Assembly: GCA_947491025.1 (NCBI GenBank)
Contig: CANLIC010000013.1
Location: 32,748 to 96,747 of the forward strand
Reading direction: 5' to 3'
Source of the DNA: Myxococcales bacterium
GTDB lineage: Bacteria > Myxococcota_A > UBA9042
Length of the DNA stretch: 64,000 nt
The position numbers were made by a program, and so were the translations under genes. Shown piece after piece: positions 35,073-44,528 of this stretch. The first letter of the stretch is position 1; the number at the start of each line of letters is the position of its first letter. The notes beneath the pieces were generated by a model, which saw only the letters and a program-made list of their open reading frames with translations, had not been told where the DNA came from and ran no database searches.

Positions 35073-36635
35073 TCACGCCCCGGCCTCGTACTTGGCCAGC
35101 TTGTAGCGGAACGAACGGAAGCTGAGTCGGACCAGCGCCGCGGCGTCCGTCTTGTTCTGGCTGGTGTGGCGCAACGCCGTCCGCAGCAGGTCGTGCTCGA
35201 CGCGGGCCAAGAGGCCGTCGAGGTCGACCGTCGATCCCGAAGCCAGCCACGCATCGACGCCGCGGACCAAGGAATCGGCCAGCTGCTCAGGCGAGGCCAC
35301 CGGGTCAGACCCGCCTTCGGTCGCAGCGCGCTGGGGAGCCAGCCCGCCTACCCCAGTGCCAGGGGCCGCGGGGCTCGCCCACGGGACGCCGGGTGTCGTC
35401 GCTACCCGGCCGTCGGGATGCGCCAAGCCACCTGCGGGCGACGTCGCGGCGGAAGGGTGTTCGACCATCGGAAGCTCGGGGAGCCACGTCGCGCTGACGC
35501 GCTGGCCGGACTCAAGCGCCACCGCCCGCTCAATGACGTTCTCGAGCTCACGGACGTTACCGGCATAAGGGAGCGCCTCAAGAACGGCCAGCGCCTCAGG
35601 CTCGAAGCCCTTGAGGGTCCGCCCGAGCTTGCGGTTCATGCGCTGTAGGAACACCTCTGCCAGGGCGGCGATGTCCTCCCGCCGCTCGCGAAGCGCAGGC
35701 AGACAGATTTCGATGACGTTCAGTCGGTAGTAAAGGTCCGCTCGGAAGCGGCCTTCGCGTACCGCGTCGCGCAGGTCGACGTGGGTCGCCGCGACCACTC
35801 GGACCTCGATGGGCACTTCGCGCGTGCCGCCGACGGGTGTGATGACGCGCTCTTGCAGCACCCGCAGCAGCTTGACCTGGAGTGGCAAGTCGAGCTCGCC
35901 GATCTCGTCGAGGAAGAGGGTGCCGCCCTGCGACGCTTCGAACAGGCCCTTTTTGTCCTTGGTAGCGCCGGTGAACGCACCCCGGACGTGGCCGAACAGC
36001 TCAGACTCCATCAGGGTTTCCGGGATCGCGCCGCAGTTGACCGCCACGAAAGCCCGCGCCGCGCGCGGGCTCCGCTGATGCAGCATGCGGGCCACGACCT
36101 CCTTGCCAGTGCCGCTCTCACCGCGCAGCAGCACGCTCGAGGGCGTCGCCGCCACCCGCTCCACCATCGCCTGGACCTCGGCCATCACCTGGCTCCGGTA
36201 GGTGAGGTCGACGGCGCGCCGCCCCGTGGTCGCGAGCTCGAGCCGGAGGCGCTCGTTCTCGGCGACCAGCGCCTTCTTCTCGAGGCACTTCTCTAAGATC
36301 AGCCGCATCTCGTCGAGCTGGAATGGTTTGACGACGTAGTCGTAGGCACCGCGCCGCATCGCCTCCAGCGCGATCTCCGTTGTCGAATATGCAGTCATTA
36401 CGATGACCTGTGTGGCTATCTGTCGCTCGCGCATCTCCGCCAGCAGGTCGAGCCCTCCCATGCGGGGCATGCGGACATCGGTCAGCACCAGGTCAATCCC
36501 CGCGTCGGCGTGCAGCATCTCTAGCGCCTGCAGGCCATTCTGCGCCGAGACCACCTCGTGGCCCTCCTTGCGAAGAAAAATCGCCAGAAACTCGCGAAGC
36601 GAGACGTCGTCATCGACGACCAACACCTTGGCCAC
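35073..36635 (-). CDS. pilR: Sigma-54-dependent response regulator, NtrC family, PilR-like
   Basis: 520 residues. An N-terminal receiver (Asp53 in LVLTDVRMP), a AAA+ domain with GESGTGKE, the sigma-54 contact loop GAFTGA and LFLDEIGELDLPLQVKLLR, and a C-terminal Fis-type helix-turn-helix (LRTALRHTSQNKTDAAALVRLSFRSFRYKL). A Pro/Ala-rich linker of about 80 residues sits between the AAA+ and DNA-binding domains. It starts with GTG at 36635, with GAGGAGG upstream. Its position directly before pilA, which has a sigma-54 promoter and repeated upstream sites, supports a PilR role. The cognate kinase (PilS) is not adjacent. Confidence 0.85.
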   Translation of the reverse strand: MAKVLVVDDDVSLREFLAIFLRKEGHEVVSAQNGLQALEMLHADAGIDLVLTDVRMPRMGGLDLLAEMRERQIATQVIVMTAYSTTEIALEAMRRGAYDYVVKPFQLDEMRLILEKCLEKKALVAENERLRLELATTGRRAVDLTYRSQVMAEVQAMVERVAATPSSVLLRGESGTGKEVVARMLHQRSPRAARAFVAVNCGAIPETLMESELFGHVRGAFTGATKDKKGLFEASQGGTLFLDEIGELDLPLQVKLLRVLQERVITPVGGTREVPIEVRVVAATHVDLRDAVREGRFRADLYYRLNVIEICLPALRERREDIAALAEVFLQRMNRKLGRTLKGFEPEALAVLEALPYAGNVRELENVIERAVALESGQRVSATWLPELPMVEHPSAATSPAGGLAHPDGRVATTPGVPWASPAAPGTGVGGLAPQRAATEGGSDPVASPEQLADSLVRGVDAWLASGSTVDLDGLLARVEHDLLRTALRHTSQNKTDAAALVRLSFRSFRYKLAKYEAGA

Positions 36636-36872
36636 AGGGCCTCCTCGGCATGCGCGTGTACGGGCCAGCCACGCCGCCAGAGGATACGGCCCTGACCGGT
36701 GCAGCGCAACGCCTTGACATGGCGCAGCGATCTGGGCTCCGACGTGGACCTAGGCACCACTGGGTCAGTCGCCCGCATCTCGGCCGCGGCGTACCTAGAC
36801 GCGCCGCCAACGTTGCGGCAGCATCCCGGCCGCGTCGCCCTGATCGCCGCAACCGCCCCCTTGGAGGAACCG

Positions 36873-37163
36873 ATGGCCGACATCTCTATGCAGCGCAACC
36901 ACCCCTTTGGGCTCGACGGCGCCAAAGGCAAGCTCACGACCCTTCTCGACGGCTTCAAGGCCCGCAAGCCGGACCTGGTCTCGGACGTGGTGTGGACCGG
37001 CAACACCGCCGTCGCCAGTGGCAAGATGTTCAAAGCGGCGTTCTCCGTCTCCGACAAGGACGTCGCGGTCGAGATCGATCTCATCGGCTTTGCCGCCAAA
37101 ATGGCCAAAGGCATGGTGCGCGAGCAGATCAGCAAGCAGCTCGATCGCGAGTTTCCCGCCTGA
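36873..37163 (+). CDS. Polyhydroxyalkanoic acid system family protein
   Basis: 96 residues. MADISMQRNHPFGLDGAKGKL, followed by the K-x-D-hydrophobic strands VVWTGNTAVASGKMFKAAFSV and VEIDLIGFAAKMAKGMVREQI, matches the small PHA-granule-associated family (TIGR02610). The role of that family is poorly defined. The ATG at 36873 has GGAGG six bases upstream; the longer frame to 36699 is not supported. Its stop overlaps the likely start of the following exported-protein gene. Confidence 0.8.
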   Translation: MADISMQRNHPFGLDGAKGKLTTLLDGFKARKPDLVSDVVWTGNTAVASGKMFKAAFSVSDKDVAVEIDLIGFAAKMAKGMVREQISKQLDREFPA

Positions 37164-38230
37164 AACCGAGTCTTGCTCGACAGCGTCTAGTCGTCGGCCT
37201 CGTGGTCGCGCTGGCGTGGGCTTCGGCCGGTGCCAAGGCCGCGCCACGCCCACGAGCAAGGGCGCCCACAGCCGATCTTAAACCCACAGCGCCGCCGACA
37301 CCCCTCTCGGCCGCCGCGCGCTGCTATGCCGACGGCGACATGCTGTGCGTGCTGCAGAGGCTGCACGGGACAGACCCCCCGCCAGCCGACGCTGCGGAAC
37401 ACTTCCGCTTGCTCGCCTTCGCTGCGGCCCGCCTCGATCGCCAGCCTGAGGTCAAGGACGCCGTGGCGCGCTGGGCCGCTGCGGTCCCCGGGCTTCGTCT
37501 CCAGCGCGACGCCGTGCCGCCGGTGATTTGGCGTGCCTGGCTCGACGTGCGGCTGCACCACGCCCGTAGCAGCCTCGACCTGCAGCCGCGGGCCGGCAGC
37601 GACGCCGTCGCGCTGCCGTCTCCATTCACGGCCAGCCACTTGGCGCACCTGCCGCCGCCTTCCCGCAGCGACCGCGACGACTCAGGCGACGCCCGCTTCG
37701 GCATTGATCTGGTTGCGGCCTCAGCGAGTGGCGGTTTTGGCGAGGTGTTCGGAGCCGAAGTCGACCTCGGCCTTTGCCTCGGCCGCGCTGAGGGCGGCGA
37801 TGAGCGCCGCTGTTGGCTCGGCGTGGGGCTCCTCGGTCGGGGCCTCTTCTTGACCGGCGACACCTCGGCGAGCGGGGTGTTGGCGGCGTTTGCCGTGCAG
37901 GCGACGCTGCGTCCGTTGGCTGGGCTTCCCAACCTGGAGGCGAGCCTCGACCTAGGGGGCGGCATGCTCCAACTCTCTACCGCGCTTCCAGATCTCGCCG
38001 CAGGTGAGACCTCATCCGCGGCAGGGACTGTGCCGGTGGGTGGCGCCGCCTTTCGCTATGTTTTTGCGCCGGCGGGCGCTGTCAGCCTGCGCCTCGGCGC
38101 CCGTGTCGTCGTCGTCGCTGGCGATCCCCACACCTTCGGCTACGCTGGCCTCACGGTCGGCGTCGCGTTTACGCCGCTGCCGCGCCGCCGCAAACCGCAG
38201 CACCACGGCGCAGAGGCTGAAAAGCGATGA
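37160..38230 (+). CDS. Exported beta-rich protein of unknown function, probable CTG start
   Basis: About 356 residues. Signal peptide: KPSLARQRLVVGLVVALAWA then ASAGAKA, cleaved before APR. A helical Cys-containing part (AARCYADGDMLCVLQRLHG) is followed from residue about 170 by glycine-rich amphipathic strands (LVAASASGGFGEVFGAEVDLGL, GAVSLRLGARVVVVAG) like an outer-membrane beta-barrel. No ATG, GTG or TTG precedes the signal peptide in this frame; the CTG at 37160 overlaps the previous stop (CTGA), so it is the best start. The next in-frame option, GTG at 37202, would destroy the signal peptide. It overlaps the MoxR gene by four bases. Confidence 0.65.
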   Translation: MKPSLARQRLVVGLVVALAWASAGAKAAPRPRARAPTADLKPTAPPTPLSAAARCYADGDMLCVLQRLHGTDPPPADAAEHFRLLAFAAARLDRQPEVKDAVARWAAAVPGLRLQRDAVPPVIWRAWLDVRLHHARSSLDLQPRAGSDAVALPSPFTASHLAHLPPPSRSDRDDSGDARFGIDLVAASASGGFGEVFGAEVDLGLCLGRAEGGDERRCWLGVGLLGRGLFLTGDTSASGVLAAFAVQATLRPLAGLPNLEASLDLGGGMLQLSTALPDLAAGETSSAAGTVPVGGAAFRYVFAPAGAVSLRLGARVVVVAGDPHTFGYAGLTVGVAFTPLPRRRKPQHHGAEAEKR

Positions 38231-39219
38231 GCGAAGAGGATTTGGCGCGCGCCGCCAAGGTCGCCCAGGCGCTGCGCGACGCCGTCGGCCAGCGGATTGT
38301 CGGCCAGCGCGACGTGATCGAGCAGCTCTTGGTCGCGCTGTTCGCAGGCGGTCACGCGCTCTCCATCGGCGTCCCCGGCCTCGCCAAGACGCTGACCGTG
38401 CAGACGCTTGCCGAAGCGATGGCCCTTGGTTTCAAGCGCATCCAGTTCACGCCGGACATGATGCCATCCGACGTCACTGGCTCCGAGATCTTGGAAGAAG
38501 AGCGCGCGACCGGCCGCCGCAGCTACCGCTTCGTCCCAGGCCCCGTGTTTAGCCACGTCCTGCTGGCCGATGAGCTCAACCGCACGCCACCCAAAACACA
38601 GGCCGCGCTGCTGCAGGCGATGGCCGAGCGGCGGGTCAGCGCTGGCGGCCAGACGCTCGTCCTCGAGCCGCCCTTCTTGGTGTTGGCCACCCAGAACCCC
38701 ATTGAACAGCACGGCACCTACCCGCTCCCCGAGGCCCAGCTCGACCGCTTCATGCTCGCGATCTACGTCGACTATCCGAGCTTCGACGAAGAAGTGGAGA
38801 TCGTGCGACGCACTGCCACCGGCGATCTCGAGCCCCTCGAACCTGTCATCAATCGCGACGAGGTCCTGTCGATTCAGCGACTGGTACGCAGCCTGCCCGT
38901 CGCCGATCACATTGTGCGCGACGCTGTCCGCTTGGTTCGCGCGACGCGGCCGCAAGAGGGCGCCATGCCCGCGTCCCTACAGGGCTTGATCGCGGTCGGC
39001 GCCAGTCCGCGTGCCTCGCAGTGGCTGGTGGCCGGCGCCTGCGCCCGCGCCGTCCTTGAGGGTCGTCGGACACCGACATTGGCCGATGTCCGCGGACTCG
39101 CCGAGCCGGTCTTGGCCCACCGCCTGCTGCCGAGTTTTCGCGCAGAGGCCGAGGGTTTCGATGGCCGCGCCCTGGTCCGCAAACTGACCGAGGCGTTGCC
39201 CATCGATCCGAGGGCTTGA
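38227..39219 (+). CDS. moxR: MoxR-family AAA+ ATPase
   Basis: 330 residues. Walker A GVPGLAKT (48-55), VLLADELNRTPPKTQAALLQAM (Walker B and downstream), the ATQNPIEQHGTYPLPEAQLDRF sensor segment and a C-terminal helical lid are all intact. MoxR proteins are chaperone-like ATPases that work with VWA-domain proteins. Here the DUF58 and BatA-like genes follow with overlapping stop/start codons (TGATG, GTGA), giving a typical MoxR-DUF58-VWA module. The ATG overlaps the upstream gene by four bases. Confidence 0.93.
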   Translation: MSEEDLARAAKVAQALRDAVGQRIVGQRDVIEQLLVALFAGGHALSIGVPGLAKTLTVQTLAEAMALGFKRIQFTPDMMPSDVTGSEILEEERATGRRSYRFVPGPVFSHVLLADELNRTPPKTQAALLQAMAERRVSAGGQTLVLEPPFLVLATQNPIEQHGTYPLPEAQLDRFMLAIYVDYPSFDEEVEIVRRTATGDLEPLEPVINRDEVLSIQRLVRSLPVADHIVRDAVRLVRATRPQEGAMPASLQGLIAVGASPRASQWLVAGACARAVLEGRRTPTLADVRGLAEPVLAHRLLPSFRAEAEGFDGRALVRKLTEALPIDPRA

Positions 39220-40157
39220 TGGCCACCAGGCCGTCGCGCGTCTTCGCCGTCGGCGGCGCCCCCGCTGACGCCTCCGGGCGCCTGCTCCTCCGGGCCGCCG
39301 AGGTTGTCGCCCGCGCCGGCGCTCTGCGGCTCTCAGCGCGCCGCCTCCACGACGGGGCGCCGGGCGGCGCTCATCTCAGCACACGTCGAGGCGGCGGCGT
39401 CGAGTTCGCTGAGCACCGCGACTATGCCCCGGGAGATGACCTCCGGCACCTCGATTGGCGCGCCACGGCGCGCCGCGACCGGCTGCTGGTCAAGCGCTTT
39501 CAGACCGAGGTCCACTCAGATCTTTGGCTCATCATCGACGGCTCTGCGAGCATGGAGCTCTCTCACGCCACGACGCTCGATGAGTGCGACAAGTGGGCGA
39601 GCGTCATCACCATCGCGATGGGCTTGGCGTTGATCGCGCTGCGCGAAGGCGATGCGGTGGGCTTGGAGGTTCCAGGCGCTATCGCCATCCCGCCCCGCGG
39701 CGGGCCCTTGACCCGCCAGCGCATCGCAGAGGCGCTGGCAGGGCATCGACCGACGGGCGACAGCGGACTGCCGACGCTGCGCCCAGGCCGGCGCGGTCGC
39801 TGCTCCGTGATCGTGTTTTCGGACGTACTGGCGCCCCCCGACGCCGCCGTGGCCGCCCTCGGCGCCCTGGTCCGTGCTGGCGCAGAGGTGACCCTGGCGC
39901 AGACGCTCCACCCACTGGAGCGCACCTTCGCCTTCGACGATCTGGTGGAACTTCGCTGCGAGGAAACCGGCGCCATTCAGATTTTCGACCCCCGCGCGGC
40001 TGCGGAGGCAGCAGCCCTGATGACAGAGCATCGCCAGGCGGTCCGCCAGGCAGCGGCCGAGGTCGGCGTGCGCCTCGTCGAGCTCGACCTTGAGGACGAT
40101 CCCAGCGCCATCCTGCGTGCCCTCGTCCACGCGCTCGGCAGCGGAGTCCCGCGGTGA
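39219..40157 (+). CDS. DUF58 (VWA-like) protein
   Basis: 312 residues. The DUF58 signature EFAEHRDYAPGDDLRHLDWRATARRDRLLVKRF lies near residues 62-96, followed by a VWA-like domain beginning LWLIIDGSASM. Its partner is the MoxR ATPase just upstream. A function in envelope or enzyme assembly is typical, but the target is unknown. The ATG lies inside the moxR stop (TGATG). Confidence 0.88.
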   Translation: MATRPSRVFAVGGAPADASGRLLLRAAEVVARAGALRLSARRLHDGAPGGAHLSTRRGGGVEFAEHRDYAPGDDLRHLDWRATARRDRLLVKRFQTEVHSDLWLIIDGSASMELSHATTLDECDKWASVITIAMGLALIALREGDAVGLEVPGAIAIPPRGGPLTRQRIAEALAGHRPTGDSGLPTLRPGRRGRCSVIVFSDVLAPPDAAVAALGALVRAGAEVTLAQTLHPLERTFAFDDLVELRCEETGAIQIFDPRAAAEAAALMTEHRQAVRQAAAEVGVRLVELDLEDDPSAILRALVHALGSGVPR

Positions 40158-42256
40158 TCGGCTTCCAGCACCCCTGGCTTCTTCTCGGCGCGTTGGCCGC
40201 GTTTTGGCCGCTATGGCTCCACCTGCGTGGGAGAAAGCGCGCGCAGACATTGAAGTTCTCCGCGATCCAGTTCCTGCACCGCCAACACCCGCAGCGGGCG
40301 CGCGCCCAGCGCTTGCGTGAGCGCGCCCTTTTGTTGGCCCGTATCTTGCTCGCCGGCGGTGTCGCCATCGCGCTCGCCGGACCGTTGGTGCCCGGCTGCG
40401 ATGAGTCCGATACGCCGCTCGCGGATCGCCCCCTGTCGCTGGTGCTGGTCCTGGACGACTCGCTCTCGATGAGCGCGCGCACCGATGGACTCGGGGTGCG
40501 ATTTGAGCGCGCCCGCAGCCGCGCCCTGACGCTGCTCGAGCGGCTCCCGCGCGGCTCCCGCGCCATGGTCGTGACCTCGGCGATGCCGGCGCGCGCCATT
40601 CGGCCCCGTCTCGACGCCGACATCGACTCGCTGCGCGGTGATCTGCAGGCCTTGCAGCCGCGCCAGAGCGGCGACGACGCCCTGGCCGCGCTGCAGCTCG
40701 CAGCGCGCATGCTGGCCCACACCGACGAGGTCGATCGACGCGTAGTCGTCCTCACCGACCTGCAGGCGCCCGGATGGAACAGTTGGCCTCAACAAGCGTT
40801 GGCCGGGTTGCGCGTCGACGTGGAGACGGTCGCAGGCGAAGTCGAGAACACCGGGATCATCTCCGTCGAGGCAACGCCAGCGCCCGAACGCGGCGCCCAT
40901 CAGTGGCGACTGGTCGTTGAGCTCTCCCACGAGGGGCGGCGGCCCTTCGTTGGGCCTCTGGTCGTGCGGGTCGGTCACCAAGAGGTCCGGCGGCAGGTCG
41001 AGGTCGCCGCCGGCGCCCGTCGTCGTTTCGAGCTTCCCCTGCAGGCCGCCGAAGCCTTCGTCGAGGTCGCGCTCCCCGGTGGTGACGGGCTCGACGGCGA
41101 CGACCAGAGGCTCTGCGCGCTCGGTGGCGGGGCCGCGCTGCGCGTCGCGCTCGTCAATGGCGCGCCGCGACCGGTTGCGCGCGAGGACGAGGTCCACTTC
41201 CTGCAGCAGGCGCTGCTCTCCGCGTCCGGCGGTGGCACCGAGATCGAAGTGACGATGGTGCAGCCAAGTGAGCTCGACGCGGGCAGGCTGCAGGCTTTCG
41301 ACGTCGTGTGGGCCGCCAACGTGGGCGAGTTGGCGCTGCCGAGCGTCGAGGCGCTGCGCGCTCGCATCGAGGCGGGCATGGGCCTCGTCATCAGCGTCGG
41401 CGACGAAAGCGCCGCGACCGCGCGGACCGGATGGCTGCAGGCGTTGCTGCCCGATCTGCTCGGCCCGGCCCAGGACGGCCCGGCGCTGCCGGGAATTCGG
41501 GTCGAAGACGGGCCGCCGGCCGCTGAGCGCGATCCCGCCGCCCGGGCGCTGCGCCAGGCGCTTGCCGGTGTTGAGGTCGGGCTCCGCGACCTCCAGGTTC
41601 GCCGCCGCTTGACCGCGCTGCCTAGCGTCGACTTGGAGTCCAAGGTGGCAATGCGCCACGACGACGGCGCCCCGGCGTTGCTGGCCAAGACCCTCGGAAA
41701 AGGACGCGTGCTGGTGTGGACGTCGAGCATCGACCTCGATTGGAGCGACCTGCCGCTGCAGCCCGGAATGCTCCCGCTGGTCACAGCGCTCGTGCAGCAC
41801 GCCCCGGCGGGCGTCGGTACCCGGCCTCGCGGTGAGCTGGAGCCGGGTCAGACCTTCGAGCTTTCGCGGGCATCCAACGCGACTGCGCTCGAGATCGCCA
41901 GCGCCGATGGCGCCCAGGTGATTGCCCTGGCCCGCGACGCCCGCCGCACACGCTGGCGCATCTCCGGGCTGCCATCGCCCGGCCTCTACAGGGTGCGCCA
42001 GCGCGACGACGCCGGCGCGACGACGCCGCTGCCCGATCTCGTCGTGGTGCCCCCGGTTGCCGAGAGTCGCCTCGGCGACGTGGGCAAGCCTCCACCGGTC
42101 GGGCGCTTGGGTGCTGCAGCGGCTGTCGTCGCTGCGGCACGTCAACCTCGGGTCCCGGTTGCGCCATTCGCCCTCGGAGTGATGCTCTTGCTACTCATCT
42201 TCGAGGCATGGCTGCTGGCCAGCGACCGACGCGCATCAAGTCCGGCGAACGCATGA
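40154..42256 (+). CDS. BatA/aerotolerance-type membrane protein with VWA domain
   Basis: 700 residues. The BatA N-terminal segment IGFQHPWLLLGALAAFWPLWLHL starts with a membrane helix, a second helix lies near 58-78 (LLARILLAGGVAIALAGPL), and the VWA MIDAS motif is LDDSLSMS. A large extracytoplasmic region of about 550 residues follows, ending in a helix near 675-692. The GTG at 40154 overlaps the DUF58 stop codon. In other bacteria these proteins form a complex with MoxR and DUF58 partners that aids stress tolerance. Confidence 0.85.
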   Translation: MIGFQHPWLLLGALAAFWPLWLHLRGRKRAQTLKFSAIQFLHRQHPQRARAQRLRERALLLARILLAGGVAIALAGPLVPGCDESDTPLADRPLSLVLVLDDSLSMSARTDGLGVRFERARSRALTLLERLPRGSRAMVVTSAMPARAIRPRLDADIDSLRGDLQALQPRQSGDDALAALQLAARMLAHTDEVDRRVVVLTDLQAPGWNSWPQQALAGLRVDVETVAGEVENTGIISVEATPAPERGAHQWRLVVELSHEGRRPFVGPLVVRVGHQEVRRQVEVAAGARRRFELPLQAAEAFVEVALPGGDGLDGDDQRLCALGGGAALRVALVNGAPRPVAREDEVHFLQQALLSASGGGTEIEVTMVQPSELDAGRLQAFDVVWAANVGELALPSVEALRARIEAGMGLVISVGDESAATARTGWLQALLPDLLGPAQDGPALPGIRVEDGPPAAERDPAARALRQALAGVEVGLRDLQVRRRLTALPSVDLESKVAMRHDDGAPALLAKTLGKGRVLVWTSSIDLDWSDLPLQPGMLPLVTALVQHAPAGVGTRPRGELEPGQTFELSRASNATALEIASADGAQVIALARDARRTRWRISGLPSPGLYRVRQRDDAGATTPLPDLVVVPPVAESRLGDVGKPPPVGRLGAAAAVVAAARQPRVPVAPFALGVMLLLLIFEAWLLASDRRASSPANA

Positions 42257-42981
42257 GCGCCCCGGCCCACGGCCTCGCGCCGACCATCGTCTTCGGGGAC
42301 AACCACCTGCTGATCGTCGACAAGCCAGCCGGCATGCCGACGCAGGACGACGCCAGCGGCGACCTTTCGCTGTTGGCGTGGGCCAAGGCAGAGATCAAGC
42401 GCACCCATGGCAAGCCGGGCGAGGTGTTCCTCGGGCTCGTTCATCGCCTGGACCGACCGACGAGCGGGCTCCTGGCTCTGGCACGCACCTCCAAAGCGGC
42501 GTCGCGGCTCTCCGCTGCGCTGCGCGAGCGCAGAATCAACAAGCGCTACCTCGCGCGCTGCGAGGCCATGCCCTCGGCGCCAGAGGGCGTCGTCGAGGGT
42601 TGGCTCGCGCCAGGCGTCGATGGTGCCAGCAGCCGCATCGTCGCCGCCAGCCACCCGCGGGCCCTGCAAATCGCCCTGCGGTTTCGCGTGCTGCAAGCCG
42701 GGCCGACGCCGCTGCTCTTGGTCGAACTGCTGACCGGCCGCAAGCACCAGATCCGCGCTCAGCTCGCCGAGCTCGGTGCGCTCATCGCGGGAGACGTCCG
42801 CTATGGCGCCATGCCCGGCGGGTCAGGACCGATCGCCGTCCCGCCTTTCGCCATCGCGCTCCATTCCTACGAGCTCGAGCTCCCCCACCCGATCGGTGGC
42901 GGCCGATTGCGGTGGAGGGCGTCCGCGCCTGCCTGGCTCGGCACCGTGCCCGAGCTGCCCCCCGAGCCGCCGCCTGCCTAG
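42253..42981 (+). CDS. RluA-family pseudouridine synthase
   Basis: 242 residues. The catalytic motif HRLDRPTSGLL contains the essential Asp; LLIVDKPAGMPTQDD near the N-terminus and GRKHQIRAQLAELG near the C-terminus are family landmarks. The S4 RNA-binding domain of full RluC/RluD is absent, so it is a short RluA-type enzyme modifying rRNA or tRNA uridines. The ATG at 42253 overlaps the upstream stop (ATGA), which I prefer over an in-frame ATG 15 codons earlier. It ends the coupled run that begins with the PHA-system gene. Confidence 0.9.
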   Translation: MSAPAHGLAPTIVFGDNHLLIVDKPAGMPTQDDASGDLSLLAWAKAEIKRTHGKPGEVFLGLVHRLDRPTSGLLALARTSKAASRLSAALRERRINKRYLARCEAMPSAPEGVVEGWLAPGVDGASSRIVAASHPRALQIALRFRVLQAGPTPLLLVELLTGRKHQIRAQLAELGALIAGDVRYGAMPGGSGPIAVPPFAIALHSYELELPHPIGGGRLRWRASAPAWLGTVPELPPEPPPA

Positions 42982-43043
42982 GAACCCGAGGCAGTGCACC
43001 GATCTCCCTCTCCGATCCGGTACTCCGTCGCCTCAGCGACCGT

Positions 43044-43060
43044 CACCTGCCTCGCAGGTG
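43044..43060. repeat. Short hairpin between the RluA-type and glycosyltransferase genes
   Basis: CACCTGC-CTC-GCAGGTG is a perfect 7-bp stem with a three-base loop, 62 bp after the RluA-type stop codon. No T run follows, so terminator function is uncertain. The rest of the 260-bp gap has no supported gene. Confidence 0.35.
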
Positions 43061-43241
43061 GAGAGTCCATACGTCATCGTCGCGCGGGTCGTGGCGTCAT
43101 CGAGTGGTCCACGCGGTGCACCTCCCTCTTCTGCGACTTCATGACCAGGTCTCCCAACGACGCCAAGCTGTTTCGAGCCGATGGCCGCCCGAGCACGACC
43201 GCCGGTTGCCGACCCACGGCGGCCTGACGCAAGCTGCCGCG

Positions 43242-44471
43242 ATGTCCGAACTGGCTCCGCTCACCCCGAACTGCTCGAAGCCATCGGTGCTGCATCTCTG
43301 CCGCGACCTCCCGCCAGCGGCGGGGCAGGGCGGCCTGTCCGTGGCCGTCGCAGCCCTCCTCTCCGGACTCCGCGCGGCCGGCTACCGGCAAGGCGCCCTC
43401 TCCTTCGACAATTGGCGGCCCCGCAGTCACACCGGGCACCTGCCCACCCTCGCCGAGGCCGATTTTGGCCCCTGCTGGCGGCTCGAAGGTCCCGCTGCGC
43501 TCGCGGCTGCAGAGGCCGCCGCCACCAAGTGGATCAACGACCAAACAGATGGTTTGATTTTAATCCATAGCGACTTGCTCGCACACACTGGCCTCGCCAT
43601 TGCCGCGGCCACCGGGCGTCCCGCCGTGCTCGTCGCCCACGTCCTGCAGGGCGAGCAGCGCCGCCTGCACGGCCTCGAAAGCCCAACCGCCAGCGAAGAG
43701 GCCCAACGAGCGGCGCTCATCGCGGTCGACGCGGTCATCGCCCCCTCCGCCTTCGCGGCAGACCGCCTCGGGCGCGAAGTGCACGTCCTCCCACCGGTCT
43801 ACATCGCGCCGCCGCTGAAGATCATTGCCCCGCACCTCTCAGCAATCGCCAGCGCCGGCGACACCACCGCCGAAGAGGCCGTCACTACCGCCGCCAACGA
43901 GGGTCCTCTTCTCGTCTTCGTCGGCCGCTTTGATACGATCAAGGGTGTCGACGTATTGCTCGATGCTCTCCCCGCTGTCTGCGCCGCCGTCCCCGCCATG
44001 CGCCTGACGCTGGCCGGTGGTCTGCCGCACAATGCGCGCAGTGACCTGCGCTGGCGGCAACAGATTGCCGAGGCAGCGCACCGTGCCGGCCTGCCTGCCA
44101 GCCAACTCAGCCTGCTCGAGTTCCTCACCCACGACCGTGCCCTTGCCCTGCTCGCGTCGGCCGATGTTGTCGTGATCCCTAGCCGAACCGAGACTTTCGG
44201 CCAGGTCGCCGCCGAGGCAATGGCCGCCGGGCGCTGCGTCGTGGCGACCGCCGTCGGCGCCCTGGCTGAACGCCTGCGGCACGACGTCACCGCCCTGTTG
44301 GTGCCTGCCTCAGACCCGCCGGCGCTCGCGGCGGCCCTCTCCTGGGCCCTCGCCGACTCCGCGCTCCGGCAGCGACTCGGTGACGCCGCCGCCCACGCTG
44401 AGGCGACGCGACCAGACCCGTGCTTGGCGTGGCAGTCGGCGCTGGCAGCGATCGCCAACCCGCCGCGCTGA
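43242..44471 (+). CDS. Glycosyltransferase, GT-B fold, family 4-like
   Basis: 409 residues. The N-terminal half begins PSVLHLCRDLPPAAGQGGLS, a typical GT4 acceptor-domain start. The C-terminal half has VGRFDTIKGVDVLLDALP and the nucleotide-sugar motif PSRTETFGQVAAEAMAAGRCVVAT with the E-x7-E pattern. Donor and acceptor are unknown, and no polysaccharide cluster is nearby. The ATG at 43242 has a poor ribosome-binding site; the frame is open upstream but without family similarity. It is convergent with trpB, 57 bp away. Confidence 0.85.
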   Translation: MSELAPLTPNCSKPSVLHLCRDLPPAAGQGGLSVAVAALLSGLRAAGYRQGALSFDNWRPRSHTGHLPTLAEADFGPCWRLEGPAALAAAEAAATKWINDQTDGLILIHSDLLAHTGLAIAAATGRPAVLVAHVLQGEQRRLHGLESPTASEEAQRAALIAVDAVIAPSAFAADRLGREVHVLPPVYIAPPLKIIAPHLSAIASAGDTTAEEAVTTAANEGPLLVFVGRFDTIKGVDVLLDALPAVCAAVPAMRLTLAGGLPHNARSDLRWRQQIAEAAHRAGLPASQLSLLEFLTHDRALALLASADVVVIPSRTETFGQVAAEAMAAGRCVVATAVGALAERLRHDVTALLVPASDPPALAAALSWALADSALRQRLGDAAAHAEATRPDPCLAWQSALAAIANPPR

Positions 44472-44528
44472 CCCAACGTTAGCGCGTCAATAGACTGAAT
44501 CGTTATTCATATTGGAGCAATGCGTGGT

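Noticed and set aside
44494..44507. TGAAT/ATTCA hairpin between the glycosyltransferase and trpB as a bidirectional terminator
   Set aside because: Only five A/T-rich pairs and no T run; too weak to call.
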